Shown in pieces: positions 6,703-13,708 of a stretch of 18,291 bases of DNA. Numbering within the stretch: the first letter of the stretch is position 1; every line of letters begins with the position of its first letter. This DNA comes from an uncultured delta proteobacterium. GTDB taxonomy: Bacteria > Desulfobacterota > Syntrophorhabdia > Syntrophorhabdales > Syntrophorhabdaceae. The notes under the pieces are model-generated. The model had not been told where the DNA came from. It did not search any database and saw only the letters and a program-made list of their open reading frames with translations. A program made the position numbers and the translations under genes. The stretch spans positions 1-18,291 of the forward strand of contig CAIQJW010000115.1 of NCBI GenBank assembly GCA_903872255.1, in the 5' to 3' direction.

Positions 6703-7383
6703 TTACTTATAGAGCCTTGCAAGTGTACGTGCCGGGACGCCCAGAGGATAAAGCACCTGGAGGAGCCAGTTCCTCAATGTGCACCGTACGATGCCCTCCT
6801 TTTCCCATCGGCGCGATGATGTTGCAACCCTGCTGCGGAGGATAATGATCCTGTCCCCTTTCTTCCGGATCCTTTTCATGATCTCGACATCTTCCATAAC
6901 GGGTATATCCTGGTAACCCCCGATTTTTTCGAAATAATCCCTTCGGATAAATATTGCCTGGTCCCCGAAGGGAATTCGCGTGATGCGGCTGCGCAATGAT
7001 GCCGAGAATTCTATCATACGGAAAACGGGACGCGGGGATTTGATGGTGAGATCGAACGCCCCTGCTTCGTATCGTCCATCCCGCATGGCATTTTCGATGA
7101 GCGGCAATGCATTCAAGGGCAATTCGGTATCCGCATGGAGGAAAAGAAGGATGCCTCCCGTGGCATGTCTGGCCCCTTCATTCATCTGGCGCCCTCTGCC
7201 GCACGGCGATGGTACCTTGGCCACGCCTTCGGAGATGATTGCCCCGATCGTACGGCAATCGTTACCGCCATCCACTACGATGATTTCGGCCCCGGATGAG
7301 CCGTCGATGTCCCGGATCCGGGCTATCGCGTCATTGATGACGCCTTCCTCATTCAAGACGGGGATGATAACAGAGAAAGACAT
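6703..7383 (-). CDS. TIGR04283-type family 2 glycosyltransferase
   Basis: 226 residues; ATG 7383 is preceded by AGGAGAG at good spacing. It is a GT2 enzyme: FSVIIPVLNEE at the N-terminus binds the nucleotide sugar, IIVVDGG (34-40) continues the Rossmann-like fold, LLFLHADTELP holds the DXD-type metal site, and PVMEDVEIMKRIRKKG supplies the acidic residue near the acceptor. There are no membrane helices apart from a hydrophobic C-terminal helix (LLQVLYPLG). The TIGR04283 type is named from its regular co-occurrence with ArsS and the TIGR04282 protein. It is the first gene of the minus-strand operon and follows a leader of about 180 bases. Acceptor and donor cannot be read from the sequence. 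Confidence 0.88.
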   Translation of the reverse strand: MSFSVIIPVLNEEGVINDAIARIRDIDGSSGAEIIVVDGGNDCRTIGAIISEGVAKVPSPCGRGRQMNEGARHATGGILLFLHADTELPLNALPLIENAMRDGRYEAGAFDLTIKSPRPVFRMIEFSASLRSRITRIPFGDQAIFIRRDYFEKIGGYQDIPVMEDVEIMKRIRKKGDRIIILRSRVATSSRRWEKEGIVRCTLRNWLLQVLYPLGVPARTLARLYK

Positions 7384-7558
7384 GAATTCTCTCCTATAAT
7401 GGCCAGGTGGGTATCCCGGCCGGGCTCATAGGGGATATGCCTGATGATCAGGCCGGGAGATTGTCGAACCTGGCAATAGCAGGGAACCGCCCGGGTCCCC
7501 GATAAATGTCTCAGCCCGAGGGACGAAAGGTACCATATGTCCTGTGTATAGTCTTGAG
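7384..7558 (-). other. Leader of the arsenosugar-type operon
   Basis: About 175 bases separate the probable start of transcription from the first gene. I see no known riboswitch and no T-run terminator. A 36-codon frame (7536-7426) ends in an ATGA overlap with an 11-codon frame that stops shortly before the gene; neither has a convincing ribosome binding site. The rest of the divergent gap (7603-7680) has no other recognisable signal. Confidence 0.3.
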
Positions 7559-7602
7559 TGACATTTCTGAAATAATTTATAGGAATGAATACGAAATGTC
7601 AA
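7559..7602 (-). promoter_or_regulatory. Arsenosugar-type operon promoter within a 9-bp inverted repeat (candidate operator)
   Basis: On the minus strand TTGACA (7602-7597) is a perfect -35 box, with TATAAA at 15 bases or TAAATT at 17 bases as the -10. The arms TGACATTTC (7559-7567) and GAAATGTCA (7593-7601) are perfect inverted copies 25 bases apart: one covers most of the -35 box, the other the expected start site. This arrangement fits a repressor that blocks polymerase. No regulator gene is in the window. Confidence 0.55.
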
Positions 7603-7680
7603 AATGTTTTGCGAATTGAAGTATTGTCAATGGCGGCGGCTGTTTGCCAAAAAAAGCGGAGCGCTCTCACCGGCATAATG

Positions 7681-7689
7681 TGATATAAT
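7681..7689 (+). promoter_or_regulatory. Extended -10 promoter of the MEMO-led operon
   Basis: TGATATAAT (7681-7689) is a perfect extended -10 element (TGN before TATAAT); the -35 region is weak, as is usual for this class. Transcription would start near 7696, leaving only ATG 7709 usable, with GGGACGGGAT in between. The in-frame ATG at 7688 would lie inside the promoter. Confidence 0.55.
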
Positions 7690-7708
7690 GGATTTCATGG
7701 GACGGGAT

Positions 7709-8545
7709 ATGACGAGCGTGCGCGAGCCGTCAGTGAGCGGGATGTTTTATCCCGATGATCCGGCAATCTTGAGGAAGGATATCGGGAACTATTTGAAGGC
7801 TGCCGAAGTGGAGCCGCTTTCATCGGATATACGTGCGGTTATTTCGCCGCATGCAGGATATGTGTATTCCGGGCAGGTGGCTGCCTATGGTTATAAAGCT
7901 GTGTCCGCTTTGAGTTTCGATACCGTGGTTGTTCTTGCCCCGAGCCACAGGGCCCATTTTCAGGGGATTGCGATCTGGGATGAAGGACTGTTCAGGACCC
8001 CGCTCGGAGATATTACGATAGACGCGGCGTCGGCCACCGACCTTCTCAGGTCAAGCGGTATATTTCGGGCGATGAGGGACGTACATAGGGGAGAGCACTC
8101 GCTTGAGGTACAACTGCCTTTTCTTCAGTACATATTCAAGGATTTCCTGTTGCTTCCCCTGCTCGTAGGAGCGGCACATGAGGGTATGTACGAGGAAGCA
8201 GCCGAAACGCTCAGGCATATCATGGCGGCAAGCGAAAAACGTTTCCTGATGGTCGCCAGCACGGACCTGTCCCATTATTATCCGTATGATGCCGCGGTCG
8301 AGATCGATTCTGTTACACTTCGGCATCTCAAGAATTTCGATATCGCGGGCATGGTCCGTGATACCCGGACGGAAAAAGCGCAGGCATGCGGTGCGGGCCC
8401 CATGATCACGACTATGATGGCGGCCGTGAAATTGGGCGCGTGTTCAAGTTCGGTGTTAAAGTACGCAAATTCGGGCGATGTATCGGGAGATCGAAGCGGC
8501 GTTGTTGGATACGTATCGGCAGTTTTGTTTAAAGATAATACCTGA
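7709..8545 (+). CDS. amrB: MEMO family protein (AmmeMemoRadiSam system protein B)
   Basis: 278 residues from ATG 7709, the start supported by the promoter position; ATG 7688 would add seven residues. The family signatures are all present: REPSVSGMFYP at the N-terminus, SPHAGYVYSG (46-55), LAPSH (76-80), EHSLEVQLPFLQ (129-140), STDLSHY (184-190) and ACGAGP (226-231). His48, His80 and Cys227 correspond to the metal-site residues His49, His81 and Cys244 of human MEMO1. The fold is that of class III extradiol dioxygenases. The bacterial role is unknown; the protein is named for its genomic association with AMMECR1 and a radical SAM protein. AMMECR1 follows 11 bases later, but the usual radical SAM partner is not seen. 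It is the first of eight co-directional genes. Confidence 0.93.
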   Translation: MTSVREPSVSGMFYPDDPAILRKDIGNYLKAAEVEPLSSDIRAVISPHAGYVYSGQVAAYGYKAVSALSFDTVVVLAPSHRAHFQGIAIWDEGLFRTPLGDITIDAASATDLLRSSGIFRAMRDVHRGEHSLEVQLPFLQYIFKDFLLLPLLVGAAHEGMYEEAAETLRHIMAASEKRFLMVASTDLSHYYPYDAAVEIDSVTLRHLKNFDIAGMVRDTRTEKAQACGAGPMITTMMAAVKLGACSSSVLKYANSGDVSGDRSGVVGYVSAVLFKDNT

Positions 8546-8556
8546 CGGGACAGATC

Positions 8557-9090
8557 ATGGCACTTTCCGGAGAAGAGAGAGAAAAGCTCAAAAAATTGGT
8601 GAAGGATGCCATCGAAGGCGTTCTCTTCGGCAGGGAATGCGCGCCTGTCGAGCTCACCGGCCTTCTCGAGGAAAAATGCGGGGCCTTTGTCACCATTAAG
8701 AACCGCGGGTCATTAAGAGGGTGCATAGGGTATGTACGCGGTTACCTGCCGCTTCACGAGACAATCCGGCAGATGGCTGTTCAGGCCGCATTTAGCGACC
8801 CCAGGTTCCAACCCGTTACGAAGGATGAATGGGCAGATTGCGACTTCGAGATCTCGGTCCTGACACCCATGAAAAAGATCGCGGGCGTTGATGAGATCGA
8901 GGTCGGCGTCCACGGACTGTATATAGAAAAGGGAGTTCACTCAGGTCTTTTGCTCCCGCAGGTGGCAACGGAGCAGGGTTGGGACAGGACGCAATTCCTG
9001 GAATATACCTGTTATAAGGCCGGCCTGCCGAAAGATGTCTGGAAATCAAAAGACGTCGATATGTATATTTTTTCTGCCGATGTTTTTTAA
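8557..9090 (+). CDS. amrA: AMMECR1 family protein (AmmeMemoRadiSam system protein A)
   Basis: 177 residues, the normal length for bacterial AMMECR1 proteins. The hallmark LRGCIG is at residues 53-58, followed by AFSDPRF (78-84), FEISVLTP (97-104) and a late GLLLPQVATEQGWDRTQFLEYTCYKAGLP segment typical of the family (given here only to show its order: hydrophobic strand, QVA, W, C). No signal peptide or membrane helix is present. The molecular function is unknown, though the conserved Cys56 in LRGCIG is usually taken as important. The gene starts 11 bases after MEMO, with only a modest ribosome binding site, so its translation may depend on the upstream gene. Confidence 0.93.
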   Translation: MALSGEEREKLKKLVKDAIEGVLFGRECAPVELTGLLEEKCGAFVTIKNRGSLRGCIGYVRGYLPLHETIRQMAVQAAFSDPRFQPVTKDEWADCDFEISVLTPMKKIAGVDEIEVGVHGLYIEKGVHSGLLLPQVATEQGWDRTQFLEYTCYKAGLPKDVWKSKDVDMYIFSADVF

Positions 9091-9111
9091 AGATCCGGGC
9101 CGGGGAAGCGG

Positions 9112-9309
9112 ATGATCGATAGAAAGATGTCTATCAGCGAGGTGTTGAGCAAATACCCGGAGTCCATGAAAGTCTTCGAGGATTTTGGTCTCGGGTGCGT
9201 CGGGTGCGAGGCTGCCCTCTTTGAAAGTATTGAACAGGGGGCGCAGGTTCACGGAGTGGATGTTGACAGGCTCCTCGCCGGTCTGATGGAAGTTACCGGG
9301 GAATTTTAA
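9112..9309 (+). CDS. DUF1858 small protein with CxxC
   Basis: 65 residues starting at ATG 9112, with GGGGAAG just upstream. MSISEVLSKYPESMKVFEDFGLGCVGCEAA is the core of DUF1858, a small helical domain also found at the N-terminus of ScdA/RIC-type iron-sulfur repair proteins; it is quoted here as motif blocks: a YP turn, FGLGC, and C29-x-G-C32. The CxxC pair could bind a metal or form a disulfide. DUF1858 proteins are common near anaerobic metalloenzyme genes. Its place between AMMECR1 and the molybdenum-hydroxylase accessory genes suggests a role in the same metal or sulfur chemistry, but no function is established. Confidence 0.85.
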   Translation: MIDRKMSISEVLSKYPESMKVFEDFGLGCVGCEAALFESIEQGAQVHGVDVDRLLAGLMEVTGEF

Positions 9310-9338
9310 AAAATGAGTTACGTCTGCGTTCTTATCTC

Positions 9339-9950
9339 ATGAGAGATATCTGTTCCGTAATTCTGGCCGCCGGGTCTTCCCGGAGGCTCGGGTTCAATAA
9401 GCTCACTTTGAAGATCGATTCTGAAGCAGTCATCTTGAGATCGGTCTTTCCGTTCATTAAGGCGGACCTCGGGAACATCATCGTAGTGGCCGGCCCGCAC
9501 ATGTCGTCAATATCGAGAGAACTCGATGGCCTTGCGGTCACCGTGGTCCACAATGAGGAGCATCATACGGGCATGTCAAGTTCGATCAAGGCAGCGCTTC
9601 CATGGATACGCGAGGCAACAGCCGTGTTCTTCCACTTGGGCGATAAGCCGTTCATAAAAGAGGGCTTGCTGGCGCAAATGCTTAAGGAATATCGGGCGAC
9701 AGGAAAAAATATAATAGTTCCTGTCTGCAAGGGACAGAAGGGCCATCCGGTATTGATGAGTGTTGCCCCTTTTATCGAAGAAATGAAAGGGCTTGAGGGC
9801 GATAAGGGCCTGCGTGAAGTTATAGAAAAGCATAAGGAAGATGTGCTATTTATAGAGACGGACGATGGCGTGCTCACCGATATCGATACAGCCGATGATA
9901 TCCGCAGTCTGACACAAAGAGGATACAGTATTGAAGAAAGTAAGGGTTGA
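9339..9950 (+). CDS. mocA: MocA-like molybdenum cofactor nucleotidyltransferase
   Basis: 203 residues of the MobA/MocA fold. LAAGSSRRLGFNKL (9-22) is the nucleotide-binding loop with the catalytic lysine; GMSSSIKAAL (78-87) and HLGDKPF (99-105; usually GDQPF) frame the active site; GHPVLM (135-140) and DIDTADD (181-187) are also typical of MocA, which attaches CMP to the cofactor for xanthine-dehydrogenase-type enzymes. In MocA-related proteins of selenium-dependent systems the exact nucleotide step is less certain. ATG 9339 has no clear ribosome binding site, so initiation may rely on coupling to DUF1858. The gene overlaps the next by 20 bases and stands with YqeB- and XdhC-type genes, which supports the molybdenum role. 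Confidence 0.87.
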   Translation: MRDICSVILAAGSSRRLGFNKLTLKIDSEAVILRSVFPFIKADLGNIIVVAGPHMSSISRELDGLAVTVVHNEEHHTGMSSSIKAALPWIREATAVFFHLGDKPFIKEGLLAQMLKEYRATGKNIIVPVCKGQKGHPVLMSVAPFIEEMKGLEGDKGLREVIEKHKEDVLFIETDDGVLTDIDTADDIRSLTQRGYSIEESKG

Positions 9951-10950
9951 AGATGCTCCGGGCATGATACTCGCTCATGACATCACAGAGATAATTCCCG
10001 GAAAGAAAAAAGATGTCGCATTCACCAAGGGGACGGTCATTAAGGCCGCAGATGTCGAGAGGCTTCTCGATCTCGGCAAAAGGCATCTTTACGTCTTCGA
10101 CGGCAACGTCGAAGGGGTCCACGAGGATGATGCGGGCGGCAGGATCGCGCGGGCCATAATGGGAAAACACATGGAAGCGACGGCGCCAAAAGAGGGCAAA
10201 GTCTCGATCAAAAGCACTGTAGACGGTTTATTCAAGGTTGATCCAGAAATGCTGTACAGGTTGAACACGGTCAAGGATGTTCTCGTAGGGACGCTGCCTA
10301 ACAGGTACCCCGTCAAGGCCGGCGATGTCGTAGCAGCGGCCAGGATAATCCCGCTTTACATTGACGAGAAGAGCCTGGCCCGTGTTGAAAAGGGCTGGAA
10401 GAATAGGAAAATGATCAGCATTTTACCGTTCAGGTCCCTCACTGCCGGCATCGTTGTCACGGGCAGCGAGGTTTATGACGGACGAGTGCCAGACAGTTCT
10501 CACATTGTCGACGCCAAGCTTAAAAATTATGGTTCCAGCATTATCGGGAAGACGGTGGTCACTGACGATATCGGCATGATCCGTAATGCTATTCTGGACC
10601 TTTTTGACAAAGGTGCGGATATAGTGATAACAACGGCGGGATTATCTGTGGATCCCGATGATGTTACGCGGGAAGGCATTGCGGCGACAGGGGCGAAGAC
10701 GATATTTTACGGTACGCCCATCGCGCCGGGGGCAATGTTCCTCCTCGCCGCCCTTAACGGGAAATACATTCTTGGTGCACCCGCATGCGTGTACTACAGC
10801 GGATATACCGCGCTTGATATTGTACTTGTCCGGATACTTGCCGGGGAGAAAGTGTCGAAGCGCGATGTGGCAATGCTCGGATATGGCGGATTATGCACGC
10901 ATTGCGCCCCCTGCCATTATCCCGCCTGTCATTTCGGAAAAGGATTATGA
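9931..10950 (+). CDS. Molybdopterin-binding (MoaB/Mog-fold) protein with Cys/His-rich tail
   Basis: 339 residues from TTG 9931, which has AAGAGGA seven bases upstream and lies inside the end of the previous gene. Residues 1-160 form an unfamiliar N-terminal half beginning VEDAPGMILAHDITEIIPG, reminiscent of the MoeA N-terminus. Residues about 170-310 are a MoCF/MoaB-Mog domain: TAGIVVTGSEVYDGRVPDS, then ITTAGLSVDPDDVTREG, then GTPIAPG and LGAPACV, the usual order of cofactor-contact loops. The C-terminal tail has C322, H324, C325, C328, H329, C333 and H334 within 13 residues, likely a metal-binding knuckle or a sulfur/selenium acceptor site. It probably binds or delivers molybdopterin to the hydroxylase matured by its neighbours. 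Family call good; the tail's role is inference. Confidence 0.83.
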   Translation: MKKVRVEDAPGMILAHDITEIIPGKKKDVAFTKGTVIKAADVERLLDLGKRHLYVFDGNVEGVHEDDAGGRIARAIMGKHMEATAPKEGKVSIKSTVDGLFKVDPEMLYRLNTVKDVLVGTLPNRYPVKAGDVVAAARIIPLYIDEKSLARVEKGWKNRKMISILPFRSLTAGIVVTGSEVYDGRVPDSSHIVDAKLKNYGSSIIGKTVVTDDIGMIRNAILDLFDKGADIVITTAGLSVDPDDVTREGIAATGAKTIFYGTPIAPGAMFLLAALNGKYILGAPACVYYSGYTALDIVLVRILAGEKVSKRDVAMLGYGGLCTHCAPCHYPACHFGKGL

Positions 10951-10962
10951 TGAGGTATCGGG

Positions 10963-11793
10963 ATGCCTGAAGGAAATAAGATGATCACCGACGCCACTGT
11001 GGCCATAAAGGGAGCGGGGGAGATGGCGTCCGGAATAGCGCACAGGCTCTATCGCGCCGGAATGACGCGCATCCTTATGCTTGAGGCTGAAAACCCGCTT
11101 TGTGTGCGGCGCTTCGTATCATTTTGCGAGGCCGTGCATGACGGTACGTCCGAAGTCGAGGGTATCAGGGCGAGGCTCGCCGCCCGGCTTCCCGATGTCG
11201 CTCCGATATGGCAGGCCGGGGAAATTGCCGTCATCGCGGACCCAGAATGGAAAAGCGTCGGGGCCCTCAAGCCTGACATTATGATCGATGCGATCATGGC
11301 TAAACGGAACCTGGGGACACGAAAGGATGAGGCCGCGTTTGTTATCGGGGTGGGGCCTGATTTTGTCGCGCCGCGTGATGTACACGCAGTTATCGAGAGC
11401 AATCGCGGGCATGATCTGGGACGTGTGATCTACGACGGTTCGGCCGAACCCTATACGGGGATGCCGGGGGAGATAAAAGGCATTGCGAAGGAACGCGTTC
11501 TCCGGGCGCCTGTCGCAGGACGGGTGAGGCATATGCATCAGCTTGGGGATGCCGTCAAGAAGGGCGACCCGGTCTTATATGTCGATAATGCTCCTGTGTA
11601 CGCGCCTTTTGACGGGATACTCCGGGGGCTGATCAGGGAAATGACAGTTGATAAAGGCGAAAAGGTGGGTGATGTCGACCCGAGGGCCAGGAAAGAATAC
11701 TGTTTTACGATCTCGGAAAAGGCCCGCGGTATAGCAGGCGGGGTACTCGAGGCCGTATTGCACGAATATTTTGGACATGACGAGAGGGAATGA
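10963..11793 (+). CDS. yqeB: YqeB/EF2563-type selenium-dependent molybdenum hydroxylase system protein
   Basis: 276 residues. The N-terminal part begins as a dinucleotide-binding fold (VAIKGAGEMASGIAHRL) and continues with DIMIDAIMAKRN and VIGVGPDFVAP, all typical of the EF2563/YqeB family. The C-terminal half (about 180-240) resembles a biotinyl/lipoyl-type barrel (RAPVAGRVRHM... KKGDPVLYV... YAPFDGILRG). Members are genomic markers of selenium-dependent molybdenum hydroxylases, in which selenium is a labile ligand of the cofactor, not selenocysteine. ATG 10963 has TGAGG upstream; ATG 10981 has AAGGA and would start the protein closer to the fold, so either is possible. It follows the molybdopterin-binding gene by 12 bases and precedes xdhC by 3. 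Confidence 0.86.
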   Translation: MPEGNKMITDATVAIKGAGEMASGIAHRLYRAGMTRILMLEAENPLCVRRFVSFCEAVHDGTSEVEGIRARLAARLPDVAPIWQAGEIAVIADPEWKSVGALKPDIMIDAIMAKRNLGTRKDEAAFVIGVGPDFVAPRDVHAVIESNRGHDLGRVIYDGSAEPYTGMPGEIKGIAKERVLRAPVAGRVRHMHQLGDAVKKGDPVLYVDNAPVYAPFDGILRGLIREMTVDKGEKVGDVDPRARKEYCFTISEKARGIAGGVLEAVLHEYFGHDERE

Positions 11794-11796
11794 CCC

Positions 11797-12795
11797 ATGA
11801 GCATATACGATACCATTAAAGAAACCTTGCGTGCCGGACGCAAGGGTATACTCGCGACCGTGGTAAACCGCACCGGTTCTGCGCCTCGCGATGTCGGCGC
11901 CCGGATGTTCGTCGATGAGAACGGCAAGTCCGATGGCACGGTCGGCGGCGGACTCCTTGAGTTTCAGGTTGAGAAGGCAGCCATCGAACGAAAGGACAGT
12001 AGCGCGGCGACGATCATTCATTTCCAGATGAATGCGAAAACGGTGGCCGAGCAGGGGATGCTCTGCGGCGGGAATGTCGATGTTCTCCTGGAGCCTGTTA
12101 TTGCAAAACATGGTGAACTGTATCAGCGGCTTGCAGACATGGAACGAAAAGGGAAGAAAGGGATCGTCGTTACGTCACTGACGGATAGTTTCACCAAGAC
12201 CCTTATTGACGACAGCCTGGGCATTACCGGGGATGCGATGAACGAAAGCAGCGCCATGCGCTATTTGAACGTTGTGACCCAGGGCCGGCCCGTGATCAGT
12301 GATGACGGTGCTTTTCTGATCGAGCCCGTATTTAACCGGACGCGGCTTTATATTTTCGGGGCCGGCCATGTATCCCAATTCATTTCGAAGATCGCGAGCA
12401 TGGTGGATTTCGCCGTCGTTGTCATAGATGACAGGCAGGACTTCGCGAACGCGGTCCGTTTTCCGGAAGCGGACGAGGTTATCGTTGACGATTTCACGAA
12501 GGCATTTTCGTCATTACCCTTTTCAGGGAATGAATTTGTCGTCATCGTTACGCGCGGTCATTCGCACGATGCCGTGGCCCTTCGCGAGGCATTATCCAAA
12601 GATGCGCGCTATATCGGCATGATCGGAAGCAAGCGAAAGGTAAAGATGGTTTTCGACCTGATGCGCGAATCCGGTTTTTCCGACGAAGCCATATCGAATG
12701 TACACGCTCCGATAGGTCTTGCGATTGACGCCGAGACCCCCCAGGAAATTGCTGTCAGTATCGTGGGGCAGCTTATACAGATCCGGGCCGAGTAG
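11797..12795 (+). CDS. xdhC: XdhC/CoxI family molybdenum hydroxylase maturation protein
   Basis: 332 residues, with both halves of the family. The N-terminal XdhC/CoxI domain contains TGSAPRDVGARMFV (26-39), GTVGGGLLEFQV (47-58) and MLCGGNVDVLLEP (88-100), including Cys90. A variable middle follows, then a Rossmann C-terminal domain: LYIFGAGHVSQF (184-195), VVIDDRQDFAN (208-218), VTRGHSHD (251-258), MIGSKRK (275-281) and VHAPIGLAIDAETPQEIAVSI. XdhC proteins bind molybdopterin, promote its sulfuration and insert it into xanthine-dehydrogenase or CO-dehydrogenase-type apoenzymes. The start has GAGAGGGA eight bases upstream and lies 3 bases after the YqeB-type stop. No hydroxylase structural gene is in the window, so the target enzyme must be elsewhere. 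Confidence 0.93.
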   Translation: MSIYDTIKETLRAGRKGILATVVNRTGSAPRDVGARMFVDENGKSDGTVGGGLLEFQVEKAAIERKDSSAATIIHFQMNAKTVAEQGMLCGGNVDVLLEPVIAKHGELYQRLADMERKGKKGIVVTSLTDSFTKTLIDDSLGITGDAMNESSAMRYLNVVTQGRPVISDDGAFLIEPVFNRTRLYIFGAGHVSQFISKIASMVDFAVVVIDDRQDFANAVRFPEADEVIVDDFTKAFSSLPFSGNEFVVIVTRGHSHDAVALREALSKDARYIGMIGSKRKVKMVFDLMRESGFSDEAISNVHAPIGLAIDAETPQEIAVSIVGQLIQIRAE

Positions 12796-12806
12796 AGGCG
12801 CCTCAT

Positions 12807-13703
12807 ATGGACGAAGATAAAATAGAAATAAAACCGATACCGCCCAGGACCGACGATGGTTCTTTGCCGACCACTTTCGATCCGTTGCGGAAATATCTTT
12901 CCGAGGTATCGCGCTACAGTGTCCTGTCTCGGGAGGAGGAATTCGAGGTCGGCCGCCTGGTATTCGAGGAGAAGGACCGCGAGGCCGCCCAGAAGCTCGT
13001 AATGTCCAACCTCAAGCTGGTCGTTAAGATATCCCTCGAATATTACAACACGTATCTTAACGTGCTCGATCTGATCCAGGAAGGTAATGTCGGGCTTCTC
13101 CATGCCGTGAAAAAATTCAACCCGTATAAAGGGACAAAATTCTCCACGTATGCCTCGTTCTGGATCAGGGCCTACATCCTGAAGTATATTATGGATTCGT
13201 GGAGCCTCGTCAAGATCGGGACAACTCAGAGCCAGCGGAAGCTTTTCTACCGTCTCAACAAAGAAAAACAAAAATTGGAGGCCCTGGGGATGTTCCCCGC
13301 GCCGGCCCTTCTTGCCAGCAATCTGGACGTGAAAGAAGAAGAGATCGAAGAGATGCAGAAAAGGCTTGCATTCACGGACGTATCTCTCGATTCACCTGTT
13401 CATGATGAAGGCGACGATACTATCATGGATATGATACGGGGCGGCGACGACGTCGAGGAAGTTGTTGCGGAGAAAGAAAAACGAGATATCCTAGCGCAAA
13501 GGGTAAAAGAGTTCAAGAAAGGCCTGAATGACAAAGAGGTGTTCATCTTCGAACAGAGGATAATGGCGGAGGAGCCTCTCACTCTCCAGGAGATCGGCCA
13601 GGAGTTCAAGATCTCGCGTGAAAGGGCAAGACAGATCGAGAGCAGGGTGATCAAAAAATTCAAGGAACGCTTCCAGAACGAGTTCCATGACCTGGATTTT
13701 TAA
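12807..13703 (+). CDS. rpoH: RNA polymerase sigma-32 factor (RpoH)
   Basis: 298 residues of a sigma-70-family factor. Region 1.2 starts with DPLRKYLSEVSRYSVLSREEE; region 2 is NLKLVVKISLEY, LDLIQEGNVGLLHAVKKF, STYASFWIRAYI (68-124); directly after it lies QRKLFYRLNKEK (143-154), the RpoH box that separates heat-shock sigma factors from other group 3 members. Region 4 has LTLQEIGQEFKISRERARQIESR (258-280) as the helix-turn-helix for -35 recognition (quoted as one motif of helix, turn and recognition helix). It probably directs transcription of chaperone and protease genes. It follows xdhC by 11 bases with GAGG in the gap, so it appears to be the last gene of the MEMO/molybdenum operon, an unusual location; an internal promoter is possible but I did not identify one. 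Confidence 0.93.
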   Translation: MDEDKIEIKPIPPRTDDGSLPTTFDPLRKYLSEVSRYSVLSREEEFEVGRLVFEEKDREAAQKLVMSNLKLVVKISLEYYNTYLNVLDLIQEGNVGLLHAVKKFNPYKGTKFSTYASFWIRAYILKYIMDSWSLVKIGTTQSQRKLFYRLNKEKQKLEALGMFPAPALLASNLDVKEEEIEEMQKRLAFTDVSLDSPVHDEGDDTIMDMIRGGDDVEEVVAEKEKRDILAQRVKEFKKGLNDKEVFIFEQRIMAEEPLTLQEIGQEFKISRERARQIESRVIKKFKERFQNEFHDLDF

Positions 13704-13708
13704 AAGCC

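Noticed and set aside
7426..7536. 36-codon minus-strand frame in the same leader, with an ATGA overlap to a following 11-codon frame.
   Set aside because: Neither has a good ribosome binding site or a recognisable sequence; kept only as a mention under the leader.
7351..7606. Minus-strand open frame of about 80 codons running through the arsenosugar-type leader and into the first gene.
   Set aside because: It has no ATG, GTG or TTG start, its composition (many Cys, Trp, His, Gln, Arg) is unlike the neighbouring proteins, and it spans the promoter. A chance open frame of this length is not improbable.
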